Origin: Anaerolineaceae bacterium UBA4775
Lineage (GTDB): Bacteria; Chloroflexota; Anaerolineae; Anaerolineales; Anaerolineaceae
Length of the DNA stretch: 64,000 bases
Assembly: GCA_002403205.1 (NCBI GenBank)
Contig: DHHJ01000035.1
Span: 12,316-76,315, forward strand
Reading direction: 5' to 3'
Made by a program: the position numbers and the translations under genes. Position 1 is the stretch's first letter. Each line of letters opens with the position of its first letter. The notes under the pieces were generated by a model, which saw only the letters and a program-made list of their open reading frames with translations, was not told the origin of the DNA and did not search any database. Shown piece by piece: positions 49,843 through 60,049 of this stretch.

Positions 49843-50664
49843 TCAGCTTTCTGCTTCTTTCCCCAACCGGACCCAATCCTCAACCGTGAGGGCCTCCGGG
49901 CGCTGGCGCGAGTCGATGCCAGCCCGATCCAAAACCGCCACAAGTGCCTCGCCCAGCACGGGTTTGAGTGAATTGCGCAGCATTTTGCGCTTCTGGTTGA
50001 AAGCGGCATGCGCCAGGGTGAACATCACGCGCATTTCCTCATCAGAGAGGGCTGGCTGATCGTAGACATCAATGATCAGCACGCTCGAATCCACCAGCGG
50101 CTGGGGGTAAAAACACGCTGCCGGGATGTGGCTGACGATCCTGGCCTGGCCATACACCTGCACCGAAAGTGACAGCAGGCTCATCTTCTCAGCTTGGTTC
50201 AGGATGCGCTCTGCCACCTCGCGCTGCATGGTCAGCACCATGCGCCTGGGCCTGACCGCCGCCTCCAGCAGATGGCGGATTACCGCCGATGTGATGTAAT
50301 AAGGAATATTGGCTACCACCAGGTAGCCATCTTCAGTAAACAGCTCCCCTGGCGGGATGGCCAGGATATCCCCCTTCACCAGGCGGAGGTTGTCAAACGG
50401 CCTCAGCACGGCCTCCAAAGCCGGGTACAGCCGGTCGTCAATTTCAACCGCGGTCACATGCGCCGCATGGGTGCACAGCAACCGGGTCAGGCTCCCCAGC
50501 CCGGCGCCGATCTCCAGCACCCGGTCAGAAGCACTGACCTCAGCCTCACGGACGATCTTCATCAGTGCATGATGGTCGGCCAGGAAGTTCTGCCCCAGGG
50601 ATTTTTGCGGCTGGATGCCGTACTGCCTGAGCAGGCTGGGTACATGCAGGGGTTCTAAGGCCAT
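49843..50664 (-). CDS. rsmA: 16S rRNA dimethyladenosine transferase
   Basis: About 273 residues from the ATG at 50664. QKSLGQNFLAD, LEIGAGLGSLTRLLC (SAM binding), then VANIPYYITSAVIRHLL (N-I/L-P-Y catalytic motif) and a C-terminal helical domain (FNQKRKMLRNSL). It dimethylates two adjacent adenines near the 3' end of 16S rRNA (A1518 and A1519). It overlaps the upstream 3D-domain gene by ten bases; this pairing is also seen in Bacillus (yabE-rnmV-ksgA). Confidence 0.95.
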   Translation of the reverse strand: MALEPLHVPSLLRQYGIQPQKSLGQNFLADHHALMKIVREAEVSASDRVLEIGAGLGSLTRLLCTHAAHVTAVEIDDRLYPALEAVLRPFDNLRLVKGDILAIPPGELFTEDGYLVVANIPYYITSAVIRHLLEAAVRPRRMVLTMQREVAERILNQAEKMSLLSLSVQVYGQARIVSHIPAACFYPQPLVDSSVLIIDVYDQPALSDEEMRVMFTLAHAAFNQKRKMLRNSLKPVLGEALVAVLDRAGIDSRQRPEALTVEDWVRLGKEAES

Positions 50665-52070
50665 GGCAGCACCGCCGGGTACCAACCCGGGACAGGGGTG
50701 AGGAAATACATCGTTGTCCAGTGATGCCAGCGCTGGTAATCTTCTTCTGAATACCCCAGGTCAATCCAGTAATGATTAAAATATAACCCGCCGCCGCCGA
50801 TGTCCGCAACGGTCGCTCGCCCGTACCCCTGGACGTACACCTGCTGACCGCGCATCATGTTGAACCAGTTGCGCGTCACCCCGATAACACCTTTTTGCAG
50901 GGGCAGGCCGCTGGCGGTGGTATAGCCGCAGCGGTTGTCAGCAAAGCCCAGGTTGCACGGAGAGTAAGATGTGGCATACACGCTGATCTTGCGCCAATAT
51001 TCGATCTCCTGCCCGTCCACCACCTCGGTGCGCACTTCAACTTTCGAGCCATACCCCAGCACACCATCGGCTGCTTCGCTGGCCTGCCAGCTTTCCGGCT
51101 CTGCGCGCCAGATTTCCTCTCCCTGGGCATACTGGACCCGCTCACGGGTAGCATAGATACCCGGCTGGCCGGGCTCAACGACTGAGATTTGATCCAACAC
51201 TGTCTCTGGGTCTTCAATATATACGTTCTGATAGGGCACCTCTTCCTTGAGGATGATGACCTGCTCTTTCACCTGCACGACCTCGATCTCACCATCTGGT
51301 GGGATGGGGGCGTCCTCTGGCGGGTGGACCTGATCCAGGTTTTGCAGTTGAACGCCCACATCGGCCAAGGCTTCGCTGACTGTCGTCCCTGCCGACAGAC
51401 CGGTCAGCGTGGCATCGCCCACAAGGACGCTGATAGGGCGGGCGCGCCGGATGGTGACAGTAAGGTCGTCATCCAACGGGGTCATCAGGTCTTCCGAGAC
51501 CCAATCCTGGGGTGAAACCGGGATGTTAGCGGCTTCCAGGGCGGCGCCCAGGGTGTGCTGATCCGAATACAGCGTCACCTCACGCCCATCCAAGACCAGT
51601 GCAAGGGGCATGGCAGGTTCTACCTGGAGCAGGGTGAACGCCTCCCTGGGCAGGGGAACCTGCGGGTCGGTCTCGGCCCCGTTGACCATCACCCGGTCGT
51701 GGGGAAAAATGGCCACATCCAGGGCGGCCAGCAGGTTGGCCGGGATGCGCTCCGCGCTGTGCAGCGCTTCTTCGCCCTGCGGCGTGCGAATGAGCACGTC
51801 ACGGGCAGGCTCAATCCTGATGGTGGCAGGCGCCCAGATCCACGGGTCACCCTCGGGGAGCAGGCGGTCATCCTGGCCCACGCTGACCCCTGCTGCGCGC
51901 AACACACCGGACACCCGCAAGGCGCGCGTGCGCACCTGGCGCACCTCACCCGCAACAATCACAGCATGGGTCTGGTTCAGCCCGCCCCAGATCAACGCTA
52001 ACCCGGCCAGGATGAGCAACACTGACCCGGGAAAGAGCCACCGGCGGAATTTGAATAAAAATTCTCTCAT
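50655..52070 (-). CDS. YabE-like cell-wall protein: DUF348, G5 and 3D domains
   Basis: Four hundred and seventy-one residues. N-terminal membrane anchor (SVLLILAGLALIWGG), three DUF348 beta-grasp units (about 35-75, 93-135, 150-195 and a fourth weak one near 210-250), a G5 domain (about 265-345) and a C-terminal 3D domain (365-455) with ISVYATSYSPCN, GLPLQKGVIGV and ATVADIGGGG holding the three Asp-like positions. Related proteins are muralytic factors of the Rpf/YabE type. Likely remodels the envelope. Confidence 0.88.
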   Translation of the reverse strand: MREFLFKFRRWLFPGSVLLILAGLALIWGGLNQTHAVIVAGEVRQVRTRALRVSGVLRAAGVSVGQDDRLLPEGDPWIWAPATIRIEPARDVLIRTPQGEEALHSAERIPANLLAALDVAIFPHDRVMVNGAETDPQVPLPREAFTLLQVEPAMPLALVLDGREVTLYSDQHTLGAALEAANIPVSPQDWVSEDLMTPLDDDLTVTIRRARPISVLVGDATLTGLSAGTTVSEALADVGVQLQNLDQVHPPEDAPIPPDGEIEVVQVKEQVIILKEEVPYQNVYIEDPETVLDQISVVEPGQPGIYATRERVQYAQGEEIWRAEPESWQASEAADGVLGYGSKVEVRTEVVDGQEIEYWRKISVYATSYSPCNLGFADNRCGYTTASGLPLQKGVIGVTRNWFNMMRGQQVYVQGYGRATVADIGGGGLYFNHYWIDLGYSEEDYQRWHHWTTMYFLTPVPGWYPAVLPWP

Positions 52071-52275
52071 AAACGTGATCTAATCTGATCTTTTAATCGT
52101 TTTCCGGCACAATTCAGGTTTCGTGCCTGTCCGTGCAGTATAACACAAGGGCTTTTTTTCGCAAGCGGGGTGATTTTCAGGCAAAATCGGCCGTCTCCCA
52201 AGCCTGCGGCCTCATTTTGTTTGGTTTTTGCCCCGCACAGGATGCCCTGGTGGTACATCACGGTCAAAACAGGCT

Positions 52276-55200
52276 TCAGTCGCGCTTAAGCCGGCGGATT
52301 TTTAGCAGGGTTTGGACCAAAACCTCCTGCCAGGGCTCCTCATCGGGGTTCTCGAAGTGAATCCGGTAGGCATTTTTCCCGGCCCGCACCGGCAAGCCCA
52401 ATTCGGGCAGTTGACGGTCCTCGACTCCTGCAGGAAGAGGCGGATAGCGCAGGACGATCTGCCGGCCTTCAAAGCTGACAGAGGCCAGCCCGGCCAACGC
52501 CGCCATCAGCTTGATCTTGATCTGGAAGACCAGGTTGCGCACCTGCTCGGGCAGCGGCCCGAACCGGTCTGCGAACTCCATTTCGATCGAGGCCAGGGCG
52601 CCCTCGTCGCTGATATCTGCCAGCCGCCGGTAAAGCTTGAGCCGCAAAGCCTGGTCGCGGATATAGGCATCGGGAATGCCGATCGACAGCGGCAAATTGA
52701 CCGATGTGGGCATCGTCAGGGCAGCATCCAGGACGGAGGTGTCCTCTGGCGCGCTCATGCCAGTTGCCAGGCGGAACTGCGCCACAGCCTGTGCCAGCAG
52801 ACGGGTGTACAGGTGAAACCCGACCGAGGCAATGTAGCCGGACTGGCGCGTGCCCAGCAGCTCGCCGGCACCGCGCATTTCGAGGTCACGCATGGCGATG
52901 GCATACCCCGAGCCCAATTGGGTGTTCTCAGCCAACACTTCCATCCGCTCCTGCCCTTCGGCCGTGGGCGCCTTGACCCGGTGGCGGAACAAGTAAGCAT
53001 ACGCCCGCTGGGCGCCGCGCCCCACCCGCCCGCGCAACTGGTAAAGCTGGGCCAGTCCAAAGGTGTCGGCCCGGTCTACGATCAGGGTGTTGGCATTGGG
53101 AATATCCAGCCCGGATTCGATGATCGATGTGCACAGCAGCACATCAATCTCGCCCTGGTTGAATTGATGCATCATCGCGGCCAGGACCTTTTCGTCCATC
53201 TGCCCATGGGCGATCCCGATCCGGGCTTCCGGGACCAGGGATTCGAGATGGCTGCGCATGGCATCGATCGTCTGGACCCGGTTGTGGACAAAGAACACCT
53301 GCCCGCCGCGCTCAAGCTCCCGGATGATGGCATAGCGGATCAGCTTCGGGTCGTACGGGCCGATGTGGGTCACAATCGGCAGGCGCTCTTCAGGTGGTGA
53401 GTTGATTGTCGAGATATCACGCACACCGGTTAATGCCATGTAAAGGGTGCGCGGGATGGGCGTGGCCGTCAGGGTGAGCACATCCACCGAAGTGCGCAAC
53501 TGTTTGAGGTGCTCTTTGTGGGCCACACCAAAACGCTGTTCTTCATCGATCACCACCAGGCCGAGGTCTTTAAAGGAAACATCCTCAGAGAGCAGCCGGT
53601 GGGTGCCAATGACAATATCCACCTTGCCACTGCGCACATCTTTGATGATGCGGGACTGCTGGCGCGGGGTGCGGAAGCGAGAGAGCATTTCCACGGTCAC
53701 CGGGAAAGTCGCCAGCCGTGACCGGAAGGTGTCATAATGCTGCTGCGCCAGGACGGTGGTGGGCACCAGCACCGCCACCTGCTTGCCATCCATCACAGCT
53801 TTGAATGCTGCCCGCAAGGTCACTTCGGTCTTGCCATAGCCCACATCGCCGCACAGCAGGCGGTCCATCGGCCGGGGCGCCTCCATATCGGATTTGATTT
53901 CTGCCAGGGCTTGCAACTGGTCTTCGGTTTCGATATAAGGGAAACTGGCTTCCAGCTCACGCTGCCAGGGGGCATCTGCGCTGAAGGCATAGCCCTCCGC
54001 CACCTGGCGCTGGGCATAAAGCTCCAAAAGGTCACCAGCCATCTCCTGGACGGCTTCGCGCACCTTCTGCTTGGTGCTGTTCCAGGTGCCGCCTCCCAGG
54101 CGCGACATCACCGGCACGTGCCCGTCTGCGCCAACATAGCGCGTCAGGCGATCGGCGTGGTGGATGGGGACGTACAGCTGATCCTGCTCGGCATACTCAA
54201 TGCACAAGAATTCCTGCAAGACCCCCTCCTGGGTGCGCTGAACCAGGCCGGCATACTTCCCAATGCCGTGGTCGACGTGCACCACCCAATCGCCGGGCTC
54301 CAGGTCAGCGTAGCTGGATTCGGGTGCCTCTGCGGTTGGGCGATAGCGGCGGCGCGGCTGCGGACGAGACCAGCCGAAGATCTCGCTGTCGGTCAGCAAA
54401 TGCAGCTGGCTTCCATCCGGCTTGTTGAGCACCCAACCCCCGGCCAGGGTGCCATCAACGAACGACTCCCTGATTTGTGCTTCAGCCAGTGCGCCGCGGT
54501 AAATCTGCTCTTCACGCCACAGGTTGCTTAAGCGTTGAGACTGGCGTGAGACGACCACCCATTGATCGAGATCTTTCAGGTAATCCAGGAACTCCCGCAA
54601 TTTACCGGCAAAACGCGGGCCAGGCGCAAAGTGCGCCGCCAGTGGTGCGACATCTGGCGCCCCGGTGTAACCCAGCTCGATCACGGCACGCTTGCCGAGC
54701 CGGTCTTCAATTTCGGACCAGGTGAAAAATGGTGTCGGGAAATCCTCTGGGATTTCACCAGCCGAGACGGCGTCGTCCCTGCGGGAGAGGCTCTCCTCTT
54801 CGATATCCATCACTGCAGCGGTGATAAACTCCTGTCCATCCAATGCAACCAGGGCATCCTCCGGGAAGAAGTCTAAAATACTTCCCGCCAGCGGATAGGC
54901 CAGTGGGATCTGGAATTCAGACAGATCCTTGAGCGGCAAGCCTGCTTTTTCCGCTGTGAGGGGCAGGATCTCACGTGCCGGGGTGATCGTGAAGGACTCA
55001 AGGGTCTTAACCGTGCGCTGTGAAGCCGGATCGAAGGCGCGCATGGTGTCGATCTCATCCCCGAAAAATTCAATCCGCACGGGCTGTGCTTCACCGGGCG
55101 CCCACACATCCAGGATGCCTCCGCGGCGCGAAAACTGGCCAGATTCGACCACGATATTGGCATAAGCGTAACCAATATCAACCCATTCCCGGGTCAGTTC

Positions 55201-55686
55201 ATCAGGTGTGACCTGGGCGCCGAGCCGCAGGGTGCGGGTGTGCTTGATAAATTCACGCCTGGGAAGCGTGCGGGTCATGATGGCGCGCACGGGGGCCACG
55301 ATCATGGGTGGACGGTCAGGGGCGGGGATACCTGGCACCAAAGCACGCGCCAGCATCGTCAACACCTGCAGGCGGTCCCGGCGGGTGCCAGCGCCCCAGC
55401 CTGATTTTTCATAGAAGAGCGGGTTCGGTTCAGGCAAATAATGCACCCCGTCCTCACCCATCCAGAACTGCAGTTCCTCAAACATGGCCAGGGCACGGTC
55501 AGCCCGGTTGGTGACCAGGAGGATCGGCTTTGCCAGGTCGCCTTGCAGACTTGCCAGCAACGGCAGGCGCGCTGAGCGCGGCAAACCAAGCCCAGGTAAA
55601 GGGTTTGCACCTTCCGGGCTTTTCCGTAATTCAACTAAAAGATCGCGGTAGGCTGGTAAATCCTTGAAGACTTGCAGTAAATTCAT
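52276..55686 (-). CDS. mfd: Transcription-repair coupling factor
   Basis: One thousand one hundred and thirty-six residues. A UvrB-like N-terminal part; RNA-polymerase-interacting CarD-type domain (LEPGDWVVHVDHGIGKYAGLV ... YVPIHHADRLTRYVG, about 470-550); RecG-like helicase with Walker A (DVGYGKTEV), DEEQ (VVIDEEQRFG), TATPIPRTLYM and GRVGRG; and a C-terminal TRCF domain. It removes stalled RNA polymerase and recruits UvrA. Length and order are normal. It overlaps pth by four bases. Confidence 0.97.
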   Translation of the reverse strand: MNLLQVFKDLPAYRDLLVELRKSPEGANPLPGLGLPRSARLPLLASLQGDLAKPILLVTNRADRALAMFEELQFWMGEDGVHYLPEPNPLFYEKSGWGAGTRRDRLQVLTMLARALVPGIPAPDRPPMIVAPVRAIMTRTLPRREFIKHTRTLRLGAQVTPDELTREWVDIGYAYANIVVESGQFSRRGGILDVWAPGEAQPVRIEFFGDEIDTMRAFDPASQRTVKTLESFTITPAREILPLTAEKAGLPLKDLSEFQIPLAYPLAGSILDFFPEDALVALDGQEFITAAVMDIEEESLSRRDDAVSAGEIPEDFPTPFFTWSEIEDRLGKRAVIELGYTGAPDVAPLAAHFAPGPRFAGKLREFLDYLKDLDQWVVVSRQSQRLSNLWREEQIYRGALAEAQIRESFVDGTLAGGWVLNKPDGSQLHLLTDSEIFGWSRPQPRRRYRPTAEAPESSYADLEPGDWVVHVDHGIGKYAGLVQRTQEGVLQEFLCIEYAEQDQLYVPIHHADRLTRYVGADGHVPVMSRLGGGTWNSTKQKVREAVQEMAGDLLELYAQRQVAEGYAFSADAPWQRELEASFPYIETEDQLQALAEIKSDMEAPRPMDRLLCGDVGYGKTEVTLRAAFKAVMDGKQVAVLVPTTVLAQQHYDTFRSRLATFPVTVEMLSRFRTPRQQSRIIKDVRSGKVDIVIGTHRLLSEDVSFKDLGLVVIDEEQRFGVAHKEHLKQLRTSVDVLTLTATPIPRTLYMALTGVRDISTINSPPEERLPIVTHIGPYDPKLIRYAIIRELERGGQVFFVHNRVQTIDAMRSHLESLVPEARIGIAHGQMDEKVLAAMMHQFNQGEIDVLLCTSIIESGLDIPNANTLIVDRADTFGLAQLYQLRGRVGRGAQRAYAYLFRHRVKAPTAEGQERMEVLAENTQLGSGYAIAMRDLEMRGAGELLGTRQSGYIASVGFHLYTRLLAQAVAQFRLATGMSAPEDTSVLDAALTMPTSVNLPLSIGIPDAYIRDQALRLKLYRRLADISDEGALASIEMEFADRFGPLPEQVRNLVFQIKIKLMAALAGLASVSFEGRQIVLRYPPLPAGVEDRQLPELGLPVRAGKNAYRIHFENPDEEPWQEVLVQTLLKIRRLKRD

Positions 55687-56282
55687 TCATCCTCGTCGAT
55701 CGCACTGCCATTGAACCTGTTCATCGCGATCTCGATACCCTCCACAACGAAGCTGCGGACAGCATCCACCGCATGGCCCAGCAGCTCAGGGAGCACATCC
55801 TGCTCGTCGGGGTTAAAATTGTGCAGCACATAATCAGCCGGGTCCATACGCCCGGGCGGCCGGCCGATCCCCACCCGCAGACGGGGAAATTCCCGCGTGC
55901 CGAGCTGCGCAACGATCGACTCCATCCCTTTTTGTCCGCCAGTGCCCCCCAACGGACGCAAGCGCAGGCTGCCAAAGGGCAGGTCGAGGTCATCATGCAC
56001 GACCAGGATGTGTTCCAGGGGGATTTTATAAAAGCGAGCCAAAGGTGCCACGGATTGCCCGGAATTGTTCATGTAGGTCTGTGGTTTGGCCAGGATCACC
56101 CGGTTGCCATCCAGTGTGCCCTTGCCCACCAGGGCGCGCATCTCCACGCGCTGGATAGGTGCATTCAGCGCAGACGCCAGGTCATCCACGACCATAAAAC
56201 CGACATTATGCCGGTTGTGGCGATAGTCCGGCCCGGGGTTGCCCAGCCCGGCGATCAAAAAAGGTGCAATGTCGTTCATCAT
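55683..56282 (-). CDS. pth: Peptidyl-tRNA hydrolase
   Basis: About 199 residues; several ATG codons compete (56294, 56282, 56279). LIAGLGNPGPDYRHNRHNVGFM (catalytic His and Asn), KPQTYMNNSGQSV, VVHDDLDLPFGSLRLRPLGGTGGQKG and GIGRP are the Pth signature motifs. It frees tRNA from drop-off peptides. It is followed directly by mfd, with which it overlaps. Confidence 0.95.
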   Translation of the reverse strand: MMNDIAPFLIAGLGNPGPDYRHNRHNVGFMVVDDLASALNAPIQRVEMRALVGKGTLDGNRVILAKPQTYMNNSGQSVAPLARFYKIPLEHILVVHDDLDLPFGSLRLRPLGGTGGQKGMESIVAQLGTREFPRLRVGIGRPPGRMDPADYVLHNFNPDEQDVLPELLGHAVDAVRSFVVEGIEIAMNRFNGSAIDEDE

Positions 56283-56294
56283 CTCACTTCTCAT

Positions 56295-56698
56295 TCCATT
56301 CCGTATCCATCAGGCTCGTTTTCGTCAAAATAGCGCGCAAACAGGGCCCCCACAGCCAATGAGGGCAGTCCAATTTATCATAAGCTGACCTTTAAGTTTA
56401 GCACGAAACGTGCTGATTGGGTAAGAGGTGCTTAGGTATCCGGTAACAGGTATTGGTCAATGAGGGAATGGTGAATTGTGAACAGTGAATAGTAAAAATG
56501 GTGAAGTGTGAACAGGGAATAGTAAAAATGGTAAATAGTGAATAGAAAAAATGACAAATCTCCACTGTTAAAAATTTTAGGCGCTTAAAAGCCCATTTCC
56601 CTCATCCAGTGAGGATGAGCATTCAGTATTACCCATTCAGCTTGCAGCTTCCAGTTTTCGGCTACCAGCTAACAGCCATCAGCCATCAGCTATCTCTT
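56295..56698. repeat. Non-coding region with 30-nt tandem repeat
   Basis: A 30-nt unit, GTGAA(T/G)TGTGAACAG then (T/G)GAATAGTAAAAATG, occurs at 56471-56500, 56501-56530 and, shortened, 56531-56553. Further along, CAGCTTGCAGCTTCCAG and CAGCCATCAGCCATCAGC at 56639-56690 resemble the start of the 48838-49842 units. No gene. Confidence 0.7.
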
Positions 56699-57895
56699 TC
56701 ACCCAAACGCCAAAACGAAGAACACCACACTCAGCACCACGAGGAGCGCGATCCCTGCCAGCATCAGGTAAAAATTGCGCACTTCATTCTGGTCACAGGT
56801 CGAAATGCGGGCCACGATCAAGTGTATTTCCTGTGTGATCTCCCCAAGTTTTGCTTTGACCGCATCCAGTTTTCCGTAGGTGGCGCTCAAATCCTCCGAC
56901 TTGGGCCGGGATGCAGCGACCATTGGCCCCAGGCTGTCGATCATGGGCCTGAGCTGTTCATCGAGCGTCTCGATCTCAACCTTCTTGGCTGATATGCGCT
57001 GCTCCAGTTCTGCGATGCGTTGATCCAAAGGTGCCAGGGCCTGGGCCTGGTCCCCCTCCACAGTGGCGACCTGATTGGTCAGCCGGGTCAGCTTGTCCCC
57101 AAAGGGTTGCTGTTCGAGTTCAAGGCGGGAAATCTCGCTATCGATTTCAGTCATCCGGGCGGTCGCTTCGGCTAAGGACAACTCCGAGGCTTTGATCTCC
57201 TTTTGGATGCTGGCCGTGCGTGCATCCTTATCATCTACGTCTGAGGCCATCACTTCGGCCAGCTTGTGCTGTTGGGTTTCGATCTTCGCCCGGAGCGTCT
57301 CCCGTTCTGCGTTGATCTTTTCCAAGTCCTTGGCCAGTTTAGCCTGCTGCGATTGGGATTTTTCAATCCTTTTAGCTGCGTCCTTGTGCAGAGATTCCAA
57401 ATCACTGGTTTGCTTCGAGTACTCGGCTGTGATCTTTGCCCGCGTATCGTTGGCTTTTTTCAGCTCACCCCCCAACACTGCTGATTCATCAGCCAGGCGT
57501 TTGCGGTGGTCTGCCAGACCAACCATGACATTGAAATGGTCCACGTAGTCGGGGTGTGAGACCCTGGCTTTCCAGGCCTGCTCACCCAAAACCTGGATCA
57601 GTTCGACCTGCTCCTGTTCGACCTTCTCTTTTTGCGCGCGTAATTTCTTTTCCTGGCTTCTCCACTTGTTGAGATTAAGTCCCGATGAACTCCATTTCTT
57701 AAACCTGCCAGACCGGATCAGCCAGGCCAGCCCGCCAGCCAAGACGAGGAGCATAACGATGGCCACCAACAGAAAATCGGTGCGGATCCCATCCCCGGTC
57801 CCCTGTGCGGTGCCGCAGGCGGATAATGCGCTGCTCGCAATAACCAGCATCCCCGCCAGCCTGCCGGCCTTTTTATTCAAATGGCCCTTATTCAT
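56699..57895 (-). CDS. Coiled-coil lipoprotein-like membrane protein
   Basis: Three hundred and ninety-eight residues. Signal with lipobox ASSALSAC (Cys at about 27), then a membrane helix at about 41-61 (FLLVAIVMLLVLAGGLAWLI), a 270-residue coiled coil rich in Lys, Glu, Gln and Ala, and a final helix (NFYLMLAGIALLVVLSVVFFVLAFG). The helix soon after the lipobox makes simple lipoprotein export doubtful. Function unknown; a scaffold is plausible. Confidence 0.7.
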   Translation of the reverse strand: MNKGHLNKKAGRLAGMLVIASSALSACGTAQGTGDGIRTDFLLVAIVMLLVLAGGLAWLIRSGRFKKWSSSGLNLNKWRSQEKKLRAQKEKVEQEQVELIQVLGEQAWKARVSHPDYVDHFNVMVGLADHRKRLADESAVLGGELKKANDTRAKITAEYSKQTSDLESLHKDAAKRIEKSQSQQAKLAKDLEKINAERETLRAKIETQQHKLAEVMASDVDDKDARTASIQKEIKASELSLAEATARMTEIDSEISRLELEQQPFGDKLTRLTNQVATVEGDQAQALAPLDQRIAELEQRISAKKVEIETLDEQLRPMIDSLGPMVAASRPKSEDLSATYGKLDAVKAKLGEITQEIHLIVARISTCDQNEVRNFYLMLAGIALLVVLSVVFFVLAFG

Positions 57896-58279
57896 CCTGT
57901 CCCTCTCTTTCTCATGAAAAGCAATGTCTAGTGCGCCTTAATCAGCGACCGATCAGCATAACAGCTAAAACTAGGTTCAGCCCCAATCTGCTCATGCCCT
58001 CTGGTAATCCAACGACAAATGTGACCTGCACATCGCCTCCCCTTGTTAAGGCTTGCGCATCTCACAGTTGCGCCAAATACCATCCCACAAAATCACCAAA
58101 ACCTACACACCGGCATGGTGAACTGGGTGCTTAACGCCATTATAACATTATTGTCTTTATTTTAATATGTTCTACTTTAGGGAGATGTTGCCTGGTGTTC
58201 ACGCCGCGCACCAAACCACCAGTTGCCCTATCCCCCCCCTCGGTGTGGAGCGCGGTTTCACGAAGACAAAACCCTCCGC
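57896..58279. other. Intergenic region
   Basis: About 380 bases with no supported ORF, RNA gene or terminator. A C-run lies at 58233-58239. Confidence 0.4.
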
Positions 58280-58939
58280 TCAAGATTGATCTCGGGTGGG
58301 CTGCGCCCCATAAGTGGGGAATTTTTCCAGCACTGCCTTCATTTCTTCCGGGCTGAGCAGGACAGGGTCGCCCACCGATTTCGTCAGCAGGTACAAGCGG
58401 GCAACGTACTCGACCATCTGTGCCGTGTTAAAGGCGCTTTTCAGAGTCGGACCTACGGCCACCATCCCGTGATTGGCCAGCAACACCGCGTTGCCATCGC
58501 CAATTGTTTGGCAAATGCCGTCGGTCAGGGCCTGGCTGCCAAAGGTGGCATACGGCGCAAGCGGCACAGTCATACCGGCATACCCGATCAGGTAATGGAT
58601 GGGCGGTAGTTCCCACCGCAGGCAGGCCATTGCCGTGGCGTTTTCGGAGTGGGTATGAACCACAGCAAAAATATCTGGCCGCTGCTTGATCAACGCCAGG
58701 TGAAACTTGAGCTCCGACGAGGGCAGCAGGCGCCCATCAATGTGCATGCCTTGCATCCCCACCACAACCACATCCTCCGGGACCATATCTTCATAAGCCA
58801 CCCCTGACGGTGTGATCGCCACAAGGGTTTTGTTTGCGTTGGCTACGCTGATATTCCCGCTCGTGCCTTGCACCAGGCCCGAGGAGAGCAGTTGTTGAGC
58901 GTATTGTGTTACCGCCCGCCGTTCTTCAAAAAGCAGCAT
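58280..58939 (-). CDS. Class II aldolase (L-fuculose-phosphate aldolase / AraD-like)
   Basis: About 219 residues from the ATG at 58939. GLVQGTSGNISVAN, ITPSGVAYEDM, SSELKFH (catalytic Glu), HTHSENATAMA (zinc His pair) and LLANHGMV (third His) are the class II aldolase/AraD motifs. It would cleave or epimerise a sugar phosphate such as fuculose-1-phosphate. It is monocistronic, far from the PTS operon that lacks an aldolase, which it could in principle serve. Confidence 0.9.
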   Translation of the reverse strand: MLLFEERRAVTQYAQQLLSSGLVQGTSGNISVANANKTLVAITPSGVAYEDMVPEDVVVVGMQGMHIDGRLLPSSELKFHLALIKQRPDIFAVVHTHSENATAMACLRWELPPIHYLIGYAGMTVPLAPYATFGSQALTDGICQTIGDGNAVLLANHGMVAVGPTLKSAFNTAQMVEYVARLYLLTKSVGDPVLLSPEEMKAVLEKFPTYGAQPTRDQS

Positions 58940-59054
58940 CACCTATCCTTACTGACCGATACCTACAGCAATGATCGAGAATGATTATACATGAAACCTC
59001 ATGGGTTGACGCATGATTGCGCTACCTCCAGGTGTGCAGCGGGCTGTGGCAGCA

Positions 59055-59816
59055 TCACTTGAACTTTAACTTCGGCGCTTTTTCCCGCTTGATGACCGTA
59101 TTGGCGATCACCACAACCGCTATGGCAAGCCCGCCCAAGCCAAGGAACCCGATCACCACATAGGGGAAAAACAGCTCCCAGGGGATGAACACACCTTCAT
59201 AGGGTTCCAGCACATATTCTGCCCGCAAAAAGGCAGTCGATCCGCCCTGCAATAACTCATCCAGGGGAATGGACCAGGTGCTAAGGCTGGCTGCGGGCTG
59301 AACGCCATTTGTGGTGACAATTTGTGGCGTAGTTAAATGAACCTCGTAAGATGCAACGGACAGATCCATCAGGTTGACGCCAGGGATGCGGAGAGGGGAA
59401 TCGGCCACGTTGATCACCTGGGTGAACACAAAACTTTCATCACCTTCATCAAATTCAAGCGTGATAGGGCCGATCCGGCGAGGCTGACCGAATGTGGCCG
59501 TGAAGTTCTCCACCTCCAGCTCGACGGTGTCCCAGATGTATCCATCTTGCGTGGTTTGGTCGATGGTGAAGTCCGTCACGCCTTCATCGCGAGCGATGGT
59601 CGCAAACAGGTTCTCAAGCTCAAACCCTTCGGGAACCGCCTCGTGAAAAGCTGCATAGTCTTCCGATGCCACCCCCAACTTAAAGACGAGCGTCCCCGAA
59701 CCGTCGTCACGGATGGTGATTTCTTCCACAAGGCTCACACATCCGCTCAATAGGCTCAGGCTGATCACAGCCATGATGAACCACAGCAACCTGATGGTCT
59801 TCTTCCTGCCAATCAT
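59055..59816 (-). CDS. LppM-like lipoprotein with C-terminal membrane helix
   Basis: Two hundred and fifty-three residues. Signal with lipobox LLSGCVSL, then a beta-rich domain with TIRDDGSGTLVFKLGV, as in LppM/DUF3153-type envelope proteins, then a membrane helix at 220-243 (YVVIGFLGLGGLAIAVVVIA) and a basic end. Anchored at both ends on the outer face of the membrane. Role unknown. Confidence 0.75.
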   Translation of the reverse strand: MIGRKKTIRLLWFIMAVISLSLLSGCVSLVEEITIRDDGSGTLVFKLGVASEDYAAFHEAVPEGFELENLFATIARDEGVTDFTIDQTTQDGYIWDTVELEVENFTATFGQPRRIGPITLEFDEGDESFVFTQVINVADSPLRIPGVNLMDLSVASYEVHLTTPQIVTTNGVQPAASLSTWSIPLDELLQGGSTAFLRAEYVLEPYEGVFIPWELFFPYVVIGFLGLGGLAIAVVVIANTVIKREKAPKLKFK

Positions 59817-60049
59817 CTCAATCTCAAAATCCCGTTGTATTATGCTAAAAATTATATTGCATCCGGCAAATTAGGCCAACACACTCAGAAAATGAACCTT
59901 GTCTATACCTTTAACTTAAAAATTTGCGCCCCAAGGCATGTTTTCTTGATTTTTTTTACCATTCTCGTCATAATTAGGCTGACGGAGAAGGTGCCTTGCT
60001 CCACGGAATCATACGTCACTCTCTTTATTAATGAAAGGATCTGAATTGC